DNA of 43,384 bases from Cesiribacteraceae bacterium YIM B00369 (GTDB taxonomy: Bacteria > Bacteroidota > Bacteroidia > Cytophagales > Cyclobacteriaceae), in the NCBI GenBank assembly GCA_017948555.1, contig JAFMYY010000033.1, forward strand, positions 1-43,384, read 5' to 3'. This document shows positions 1 to 7,145 of the stretch, one piece after another. Position 1 is the first letter of the stretch, and the number at the start of each line of letters is the position of its first letter. A model generated the notes under the pieces. The model searched no databases, was not told where the DNA came from, and saw only the letters and a list, made by a program, of their open reading frames with translations. Made by a program: the position numbers and the translations under genes.

Positions 1-3000
1 ACTGTCTGTGCACCGCCCGCATCTGCTATTGGTGCTTTGTTAGCACTTACAGTAAAGGTAATTACATTACTAAAGCTGCTGCATGTTTCATTTATTACCA
101 GTCTCCTGAAATAAGTGGTGGCATTGATGAGCGGAGGATTGTAGGAAGCCAGTTCCGCCCCGGGAATATTACTGTAGTTTACTCCATCTGCACTTGCCTG
201 CCATTTATACCTGTATGTAGCATTTTCTGTTCCCGATATCATATCCGGATCACCACTGCCTGTAAAGCTGGTGGAGCCGCTGTAGGTCAGAGTGTTGCTC
301 AGGCTTCCGGTGTGAATGGTAATTTTAACGGAGGCACTTGGGTTTTCATCGGAACAAGCCCCGCTAAAAACCTTTCTTCTGTAAAAAGTAGTACTTTCAA
401 CTGTTCCCGGAGTATAGTCAATTAATTTTGCCGCTTCAATATCAACCCAGCTGGTGTTATCTGCGCTTTTTTGCCATTGATAAGTAAAGGTGCCGTCCCC
501 GCCGGTGGGTGTTGATCCTTTTATAACTTCAACAGAAGTAGTTCCACAATATTCCGATCCTGCTGCAGGAGGAGTAACAGTATTATTAAGAATAACAGGA
601 TTTACAGTTACCGCTTGCGTGGCAGTCAGTGTGCTTTTACAATCTACACCAATTTTTAAAGCCCTTACACTTAAGGTAGTGTTCTTATTTAAGATTCCTG
701 AAGTTAATTTTATTCCAGACCCTTGGCCAAGTACTGAGGATCCAGTTTTATTTGCACCATCATACAATTCATATATAATAAATTGTTGGGGAGAAAAAAT
801 ATCCAGAAAGCTGCTGGTGCCCGCACATATTATTGCACTGCTCGGGGAGATACTCAGGTTAGTTTCCGGAACCCTGCATACAACCGGTATGCTATTCGAT
901 GACCCACTTTCGCATGACCCCGAGCCGATTGTAACATAAATATTTCCTCCATTATAAATTTCATAAGCTGCCAGGCCGGTCACATTCCATACTGAACCGG
1001 AAAAAGAAGACTGCTCCCTTATGAGAAAACCATCACTATATAACCTTATGGTTCCTGAAGCAGAAGCAGACAGATTTATTCTGAAGCTGTTTGTTCCTTC
1101 ATATAAAGTCGTGGCAACATCTCCTTCATTCAGAGGAAGAACATTAGAAACTGAAATGGCCGGAGCTACAGGGGCGGCAGTAACAGAAACCTGTGCAGAT
1201 AAATTACTTACAGATTTTCCCGGTGCTATTGCCCGGGCTGTAAGCCTGTCAAAAGCTGAAACATTAAGGTAAACAGACCATGCTTTATTATTGACCTTTG
1301 TGGTTCCTGCTACCACTCCGTTTTTTAAAACCTCTATTACTGTTTCGTTTGCTTCACTGCTTGTTCCGCTCACAATAATTGATTCTCCTCCGGATTTAGC
1401 ACAATAGGCACCTGATATTACAGGAGTTGAAGATGGGCCTGCAGAAGTACCTGATAAAGTCATGGAATTTGAAACAGCAGAAAAACAGGATCCTGCAGCA
1501 AGGGACCTTGCAGTAATTACTTGACCTTCAAGCAATTCCAAACCGGAAACTGTCCAGCCTGTACCTGTTGCTAAGGTACGCCCGGCAAAAACACCGTCAG
1601 CAAATACTATTATTGTGGTACCGGAAGCACTTCCGGTACCTGAAACACCGGTTGCAGAAACTGTGGAAACTACCGGTGTGGCAGGGGTGCCGGAACATGA
1701 TAAATTTAATTCTGAAGGAATAGAAACACATTTACCAGCTACCTGCTGAACTATAAAATAAGTACCATCTGTAAAACAACCTTGGCCACTCTGACAATTA
1801 GATGCATTTTTATTACACTTCCATTGGAAGCTACCATCAGCTTCCACATAGTAGGCAGATTTCAAATCATTAAACTGTTCTACAAACTGGTAGTTAAAAA
1901 CCCTAACCTCTGCTCCTGGTATACCTGCACCAATTGGTCCGCAAATACCTTTTGAGTTGATGGAAATTGGATTAGCAGAATTGAAAGCAGCAGTACAGGA
2001 GGCGCCTACTATTACACCATTACAATCGCTGTAAGACTCTGTTTTCCCGCTAGCAGTTGCTGTTGCAGTTATCTTATCGCCTTCATTTAATCCGGAAACG
2101 GACGAAAGAGTCCAAACCCCTGCATTAACCGTAGCTGTTCCTATCTGAACATTGTTTTTGAAAATTTTTATGGCAGTACCATTAGCCTCCCCTGATTTCC
2201 CGCTTAAAGAGGTTGCCGATGTTTTTACTGGTGAGTTTACAGAAGGGCATTTTGATCTTGGCAATGCACCTGTAGCTATCCCTCCCGGTTCAGTGGGTGT
2301 AAAATTGTCTACAAAATCCTGAAATAACCTGTCGTAATCACCGCCATATTTCCGGTCATCCACACCACCCACATCTGATTTTGCATTGTTGCCTGTTGCA
2401 GGGTGAGGATTCATTACTGTTAAGGCCACCATACGTAATTTGGTGGTTTCAGGAAGTCCGAAATAGCTCCAGGGAATATAGAAATCATAAAAGTAATCCA
2501 TATCGCCACATTGTTCTGTAAAAGCGATGGACTTCTGACAATATTCCTCGTAAGTTAAAGTTCCGGGGCTGGCTAAAGTTCTGTCTGCGCCCGGCCTTGA
2601 TGCAAAATTATTGATATTATACAAACCAACGCCAAAATTGGACATCAGCACCAACTCCAGCTCAAAGCCGGGGTTACCTGCAATTGCATCCGGATCGGCA
2701 TTAGGTCCGGTAAAACCAAATTTCTGGTCAGTATCTATCAGTACGCTGTATCCTTTTGAGTTTGGTGATGTTTTATTCAGGCGAAATCTTACCAGGAAGT
2801 TTTTACCATCAAAATAAAACATCACAGGATCTCCTGCGCCTGAGTCCACCATATCGGTAAACCCGCAGGCCGGTCCGCGTAAAGGGTCCTGAATGGGTTC
2901 ATTCTCCAAAATAGGAATAGGCTGATACCTGATCTCACTTTCCGCACCAGCTCCACTTCCTCTGTCATTATTGGTAAAACCTGCCGTAGTTACTGAACTG

Positions 3001-3134
3001 TAGCCATTAAGATCTGGGTCGAGCACTTTTCTGCCCGCTTCAGTTGTGGAAGGTTTATATATTAAACCTTTGGTTTGACTAAAAACTGTTCCTGAACAAA
3101 GGAGCAGGAAAGAAAAGAAGTAGAATTTTAACAT
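1..3134 (-). CDS. Large secreted surface/adhesin-like protein with Ig-like and PKD-like repeats, partial (C-terminus beyond window)
   Basis: An uninterrupted minus-strand frame runs from an ATG at 3134 to the left edge (about 1044 residues, no stop in the window). It starts MLKFYFFSFLLLCSGTVFSQ, a clear signal peptide. Residues ~20-300 form a conserved-looking head with repeated Asp/Gly/Asn-rich stretches (for example DPDLNGY and DTDQKFGFTGPNADPDA). From ~300 to ~740 there are about four Ig-like repeats of ~80-90 residues, each built as GTA-x-I-x-VFxNG followed by W-x-VSGL-x-EGD-x-ITA. From ~850 to ~1015 there are Ig/PKD-like units containing YQWQKSADN and YRYKWQASADG, and the last visible residues (NKAPIADAGG) look like the start of another PKD domain. 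Bacteroidota proteins of this design are usually exported by type IX secretion with a sorting domain at the extreme C-terminus, which here would lie outside the window. The role is probably adhesion or matrix; the ligand is unknown. Confidence 0.85.
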   Translation of the reverse strand, partial: MLKFYFFSFLLLCSGTVFSQTKGLIYKPSTTEAGRKVLDPDLNGYSSVTTAGFTNNDRGSGAGAESEIRYQPIPILENEPIQDPLRGPACGFTDMVDSGAGDPVMFYFDGKNFLVRFRLNKTSPNSKGYSVLIDTDQKFGFTGPNADPDAIAGNPGFELELVLMSNFGVGLYNINNFASRPGADRTLASPGTLTYEEYCQKSIAFTEQCGDMDYFYDFYIPWSYFGLPETTKLRMVALTVMNPHPATGNNAKSDVGGVDDRKYGGDYDRLFQDFVDNFTPTEPGGIATGALPRSKCPSVNSPVKTSATSLSGKSGEANGTAIKIFKNNVQIGTATVNAGVWTLSSVSGLNEGDKITATATASGKTESYSDCNGVIVGASCTAAFNSANPISINSKGICGPIGAGIPGAEVRVFNYQFVEQFNDLKSAYYVEADGSFQWKCNKNASNCQSGQGCFTDGTYFIVQQVAGKCVSIPSELNLSCSGTPATPVVSTVSATGVSGTGSASGTTIIVFADGVFAGRTLATGTGWTVSGLELLEGQVITARSLAAGSCFSAVSNSMTLSGTSAGPSSTPVISGAYCAKSGGESIIVSGTSSEANETVIEVLKNGVVAGTTKVNNKAWSVYLNVSAFDRLTARAIAPGKSVSNLSAQVSVTAAPVAPAISVSNVLPLNEGDVATTLYEGTNSFRINLSASASGTIRLYSDGFLIREQSSFSGSVWNVTGLAAYEIYNGGNIYVTIGSGSCESGSSNSIPVVCRVPETNLSISPSSAIICAGTSSFLDIFSPQQFIIYELYDGANKTGSSVLGQGSGIKLTSGILNKNTTLSVRALKIGVDCKSTLTATQAVTVNPVILNNTVTPPAAGSEYCGTTSVEVIKGSTPTGGDGTFTYQWQKSADNTSWVDIEAAKLIDYTPGTVESTTFYRRKVFSGACSDENPSASVKITIHTGSLSNTLTYSGSTSFTGSGDPDMISGTENATYRYKWQASADGVNYSNIPGAELASYNPPLINATTYFRRLVINETCSSFSNVITFTVSANKAPIADAGGAQT

Positions 3135-3471
3135 TCCCGGGTGTTTGATAATTGCAACGGTGCATACATATTTCAGAAAAAGCCGGAGTATCCAGGAGCA
3201 TTTGTAATTCTGGCCGGGGGTCGGCCATTTTCAACATGAGGCTCTGTAAACTGAAGAATGTTTCCTGAGCTCCTGAAATGCTGCAACCCAAAAAACATCC
3301 CTTTCACCATCTTTCTGATAAATAATCAACACACTTTATCATCCATATTAAATTACAACAGAACAGATAAATTGTATTAATGCAGCAAATTTAAACAGGC
3401 CTCAGCAATTCGTTTATTACAATAAAAACACACAAATTACATACGCATGTTAACTACAATATAAATAGGTG

Positions 3472-3492
3472 AACCAGGTAAATTACCTGGTT
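3472..3492. repeat. 21-nt perfect palindrome, operator-like
   Basis: The arms AACCAGGTAA and TTACCTGGTT (10 nt each) flank a single A. This is perfect two-fold symmetry. The one-base centre suits a dimeric DNA-binding protein at least as well as an RNA hairpin, and no T-tract follows on either strand. It lies ~340 bp upstream of the adhesin ATG. Confidence 0.55.
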
Positions 3493-3586
3493 ACTCCTGA
3501 AAAAAAGCGCAAAAGAGGCATCAAAACACCTAATACCTTAAATACTGAAATATTAAACTATCCCCCGGGGCATGGAGAAAAATTAT

Positions 3587-3610
3587 GAATATATGTAAAT
3601 ACATATATTC
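3587..3610. repeat. Perfect 10-bp inverted repeat with 4-nt loop
   Basis: The arms GAATATATGT and ACATATATTC flank the loop AAAT. The sequence is AT-rich and has no run of T after it, so it is not a classical terminator. It could be a protein-binding site or cruciform element upstream of the adhesin gene. Confidence 0.45.
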
Positions 3611-3691
3611 TCATCATTTGGAAGAAAAAGATTACTTAAGCGAATAAGAACCGATGGAAGGTTTGCTAAGCTCAGGGAGGGGGAGAAAACA

Positions 3692-3717
3692 GAAGAGGCC
3701 GGCAAAGAGGCCTCTTC
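3692..3717 (-). terminator. GC-rich hairpin, possible terminator after the TBDR/remnant transcript
   Basis: The arms GAAGAGGCC and GGCCTCTTC (9 bp) flank an 8-nt loop. Read on the minus strand, the second arm is followed by TGTTTTC, a weak U-rich tail. Its position just downstream of the minus-strand remnant and TonB receptor gene fits a transcription terminator, but the tail is short. Confidence 0.45.
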
Positions 3718-3732
3718 CATGAAAAAATTCCT

Positions 3733-3957
3733 TCATAAGGACAGGGAAGATATAAAACCGGTGCTTTTTAAGGCTGCTAAACTGCATTTCCAGCTCCGGT
3801 TCATTTCCTCCCGTGCAGCTTCCGTTTCTTCACCATCCTGTCTAAGCTCCTCTTCCTGTGCCCTCATTAATTCTATACAGGACTGAAGTTGCTTTAAAAG
3901 CAGTTCTGATTTTTTCATTGGTTTGCGCAGTTGCAATGTCCGGCGCCATAAACTCAC
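3733..3957 (-). pseudogene. Decayed fragment resembling a signalling coiled coil (histidine-kinase/receptor linker)
   Basis: This 74-residue frame contains QSCIELMRAQEEELRQDGEE and then EAAREEMNRS. In Bacteroidota, the Q-E-E-E-L-R-Q...E-E-L-x-A-x-x-E-E-M pattern is typical of the coiled-coil linker that precedes PAS or kinase domains in large sensor proteins. Here no domain lies on either side: a TAG stop sits in frame a few codons upstream of 3957, and the frame ends 13 residues after the coil. I read it as a leftover of a deleted sensor gene. A short genuine coiled-coil protein remains possible. It follows the TonB receptor gene (stop at 4032) on the same strand by ~75 bp. Confidence 0.4.
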
Positions 3958-4031
3958 CTGCCTGTTATTTTTCTATTCCTGAATATAAAGGCACCGCTTA
4001 TGGAGTTCGTCTTAATTCTTACCTCCCCGCT

Positions 4032-6335
4032 CTATCTTTTCCCCTGTAAATCCCACTTCACCCCCAGGTATATCTCTCTGCCATGAATGGGCGCATAAGC
4101 ATAAGCAGTATCAAAAAATTTACTAAAACCTGCCGGAGCAGCAGGATCATTATAACCCGTTAAAGGAGTAAAAGGCTGAATAAAATCAAAAATATTCTGC
4201 ACCCCGCCATATAAAGACCAGTCAGCGGATATTTTTTTTGCAAGCTGCAGATTATGGATGGAAAACGGAAGGGAAACCAGGGGGCGCGGGTCTGCCAGAG
4301 GTTCCCCTGATGCATCAAGGTCATAAACTTCCGGCAAAGCCATGGTTCCCGTAAGCCTGCCGCTATAGGCTATTGTAAAATCAGCTTTTTTGAAGTTATA
4401 ACTGGCAGTTAGAACTCCACTCCACTCCGGTGCAAATTCCACTGCGCTTGTTTCCATTTCACCATTTTCATTTTCCTCCGTCCTGCTTGTTCTCTGCACA
4501 TTCATCCCCAGGTTAATACTCAGGGGAAAGGCAAATTCCTGTACAAAATTAAGCCCGATTCCTTTGCTGATGGCGTTTCCGCTGGTGTTGGCATACACTA
4601 TTTTAGCCGGATCGGCATAATCCGGAATGATCTTATTAGTAAAAAAGGTATAATAGGCATCTATATCAATAGTTCCCTGGCTGTTACCTGCAGTATACAC
4701 ATGGTTAATATTAAGGGCTCCATTGTATGAGCGCTCCGGCTTAAGCTCCTCCACAATTTCAACAGCACGCTGGCCGGAAACAAAAGCATGGTCTTCGGTA
4801 AAAAGATTCACAATACGGAAGCCGGTACCAAAGTTTCCTCTTACATTGGTCCACTTTCCCGGCTTTACCTTAAAATTGAAGCGGGGTGAGAAAATTGGCC
4901 CGTGCGCCTCATAATTATCAAGCCTCATTCCTCCCATCAGGGTCAGCTGATCAGATATTTTCCATTCATCCTGAACGAAAATACCGGGAATAAACTGATT
5001 ATCGGCCTTATTAACCTCTCCGCCATCCGGAGTACGGCTTTGGGTTGCAACCGTATTATCGTCATAATACTGCAGGCGGCTGGTAATGCCCAGCAAAAGA
5101 GAGTGCTCCTGCAGCGTTTTGTCCCAGATAAGGTTTGCAAACCCTATATTTTGCTCTGCTTTATAATGGTCCTCCCCATAATAGCTATCCTGCAAATGCC
5201 GGCTCATTGAGAAATCTATCTTTAGGTTTTCAGCCCCCTTAAATTCATAAGTTCCAAAAAGCTCTGCTCTTTTGGTATAAATACTCTCCCCGTAAAGTGC
5301 ATTGCTTCCCCTTAATTTGCGGTAATTCCTGTCACGGAGGTATTCCTCCACTCCGTTTCGCCTGTCCTCATAATAATATTTTGCCATTACGGAAAATTTT
5401 CTGCCACTTTCCCGATAAATGTCCCATTTACTGAAAAAGGAATAACGGTCCATATTTACAAGATCACTGAATCCGTCTCTGTTCCGGTCCTCAAAATTAT
5501 TGAGGATGCCATAGTTCAGCCCGAAAAAGCCGGCAGATTTTCCAATCTTTGGTGCCATGGCCACATTCCCAAACATTTCTCCCAGTGAGGTTCCCATCAC
5601 ATCTACCGAAAGCAGAGGCTGCTTTGCCGGGTCTTTGGTAATTATATTGATCACTCCTGCCATTGCCTCTGATCCATAAAGAGTCGAAGCAGGTCCTTTA
5701 ATGACTTCCAGGCGATCGATAATCATGTTTGGCACACCATTGAGGCCATAAACTGAGGCCAGATTACCATACATAGGGGTGCCATCCATTAAAACAGCAG
5801 TATAAGGGCCCGGCAAGCCATTTATACTGATACTGTTTGTAAAGCAAACCCCGCAGGCTACTACCTCCTGTACCCCATTCAGGAGTTTAACAGCATCGAC
5901 AACCGAAGAAGCGGCTGCCGGCATAAAAGTATTCAGGTAACGCGAAGATATCACCTCCACTTTTACAGGTGAGTCTTTGATGAAAGTGGGCTTCATATTG
6001 CCTGTCACCACCACCTCCTCCAGCCCCAGGCTATGTTCCTCCAGGACTACATTTAATTCCCTTTTTTCACCCGGCAGCAAGATAAATTTCTTCTTCAGTG
6101 GCACATAGCCTGTTGAACGGATTTCAAGGTTAACAACTCCTGTTTCTTTTATTTCAAGAGAAAATGCACCCTCAGGATCTGCAGCAACTCCTGTATCAGT
6201 ACCCTCCATCCTTATGGTAGCCCCTGGCAATGGTCCGTCAGGTCCTGAAATTATTCCATGTACAACAGCTCCTTCCTGGCAAAACCCAAACCGAACTATC
6301 AGAAAAAATAATACAACTAAAAAATTACCTTTCAT
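4032..6335 (-). CDS. TonB-dependent outer-membrane receptor with carboxypeptidase-regulatory-like N-terminal domain
   Basis: This 767-residue TonB-dependent transporter starts at the ATG at 6335 (MKGNFLVVLFFLIVRFGFCQ, a signal peptide). The longer frame would begin with TTG at 6356. Residues ~25-110 form a CarboxypepD_reg-like beta-sandwich (GIISGPDGPLPGATI...). Residues ~115-240 are the plug, with LNGVQEV, VLMDGTPMYG and RLEVIKGPASTLYGSEAMAG followed by VINIITK. The remainder is a 22-strand-type barrel ending in an aromatic-rich strand (REIYLGVKWDL). The plug carries a C161-G-V-C164 pair next to SISINGLPGPY, an uncommon subtype mark. The protein takes up a scarce ligand across the outer membrane using TonB-ExbBD energy. 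No SusD partner, siderophore gene or TonB lies in the window, so the substrate is unknown. Confidence 0.9.
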   Translation of the reverse strand: MKGNFLVVLFFLIVRFGFCQEGAVVHGIISGPDGPLPGATIRMEGTDTGVAADPEGAFSLEIKETGVVNLEIRSTGYVPLKKKFILLPGEKRELNVVLEEHSLGLEEVVVTGNMKPTFIKDSPVKVEVISSRYLNTFMPAAASSVVDAVKLLNGVQEVVACGVCFTNSISINGLPGPYTAVLMDGTPMYGNLASVYGLNGVPNMIIDRLEVIKGPASTLYGSEAMAGVINIITKDPAKQPLLSVDVMGTSLGEMFGNVAMAPKIGKSAGFFGLNYGILNNFEDRNRDGFSDLVNMDRYSFFSKWDIYRESGRKFSVMAKYYYEDRRNGVEEYLRDRNYRKLRGSNALYGESIYTKRAELFGTYEFKGAENLKIDFSMSRHLQDSYYGEDHYKAEQNIGFANLIWDKTLQEHSLLLGITSRLQYYDDNTVATQSRTPDGGEVNKADNQFIPGIFVQDEWKISDQLTLMGGMRLDNYEAHGPIFSPRFNFKVKPGKWTNVRGNFGTGFRIVNLFTEDHAFVSGQRAVEIVEELKPERSYNGALNINHVYTAGNSQGTIDIDAYYTFFTNKIIPDYADPAKIVYANTSGNAISKGIGLNFVQEFAFPLSINLGMNVQRTSRTEENENGEMETSAVEFAPEWSGVLTASYNFKKADFTIAYSGRLTGTMALPEVYDLDASGEPLADPRPLVSLPFSIHNLQLAKKISADWSLYGGVQNIFDFIQPFTPLTGYNDPAAPAGFSKFFDTAYAYAPIHGREIYLGVKWDLQGKR

Positions 6336-6565
6336 AAGCCTTTTTATTTTAGACAAATGAAGTGAAAATTTTTAACTTAATAAAATTTAATTTTTAGACT
6401 AAGCTAAACTTTATCTTCCTGAAGTTTTAAGAAATTCATATATTGATCACCTATTACTGTATACCAGTGCCTTATAACCACCTGAAATATTTTATTTACA
6501 ACACATGATGCAACAAAGTATATTACTTCCCGGTAAAATCTGTTACACCAAAAAAGATGCACTAT

Positions 6566-7030
6566 ATGATAAAGAATATAATCTTATTCAGCTTTTTACT
6601 GGCAATTCCCCTCTATTCCTGTAATGATGATGAGGTGAGCCCGCAAAGTGAAGAACAGGAAGAACAGGAAACAAGCGTTTTAGAGGAGGCCAGTTACCCT
6701 TTGCAAACCATCAGTGACCTGGACGTGCTGCTGAACGAAATTGGCGGTTCCCGCTATGTTCTGCTTGGAGAGGCTTCACATGGAACATCTGAGTATTACA
6801 CATGGCGGGCAGAAATCAGTAAGCGCCTGATAGAGGAAAAAGGTTTTAATATTATTGCCGTGGAAGGTGACTGGCCTGCACTTTACAGGCTCAACCAGTA
6901 CATCCGTGGCTCAGCAGAGAACGGCAGCAACTCAGTGGAAGTTCTCCGGCAACTAAACCGCTGGCCAACCTGGATGTGGGCAAATGGAGAAGTGGCAGAT
7001 TTTGCAGAATGGCTGCATAAAAACAATTAG
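6566..7030 (+). pseudogene. Truncated erythromycin-esterase-like lipoprotein (N-terminal third only)
   Basis: The product of 154 residues starts with a lipoprotein signal (MIKNIILFSFLLAIPLYSC, lipobox Cys19) and an acidic linker. It then matches the beginning of the erythromycin esterase/succinoglycan-biosynthesis-like family, with LLGEASHGTSEYYTWR, GFNIIAVEGDWPALYRLN and WPTWMWANGEVADFAEWL. These proteins normally have ~400 or more residues; here a TAG at 7028 ends the frame right after WLHKNN. The following ~115 bases do not continue the family in any frame I could follow. The Glu and His of GEASHG are present but the rest of the fold is missing, so it is probably inactive. A start 9 bases upstream at 6557 is also possible. 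It is divergent from the TonB receptor gene and ends 115 bp before recD2. Confidence 0.7.
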
Positions 7031-7145
7031 GGACTGGCAGAAAATCATATCATTTCCTGAACCGGCATAAAAAAATGTTCCACAGAAAATGTATTTATTA
7101 ATTTTACTGTTTACTTTATAAAAAGGAACAACAGAACAATAACTA

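Larger units (their letters stand above)
3135..3732. other. Intergenic spacer with three inverted repeats, no supported gene
   Basis: This AT-rich, ~600-base spacer separates the adhesin start (3134) from the remnant at 3733-3957. Short ORFs here have no recognisable features. The notable content is three near-perfect inverted repeats (3472-3492, 3587-3610, 3692-3717), listed separately. The adhesin promoter should lie here, but I could not recognise a convincing Bacteroidota -33/-7 pair. Confidence 0.6.

Noticed and set aside
490-939. 149-residue plus-strand ORF
   Set aside because: It lies antisense to the open adhesin frame, which has a signal peptide and recognisable repeats; the plus-strand translation has no domain.
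3858-4049. 63-residue plus-strand ORF with a hydrophobic start
   Set aside because: It is antisense to the remnant and the TonB receptor end, and has no recognisable family or good upstream signal.
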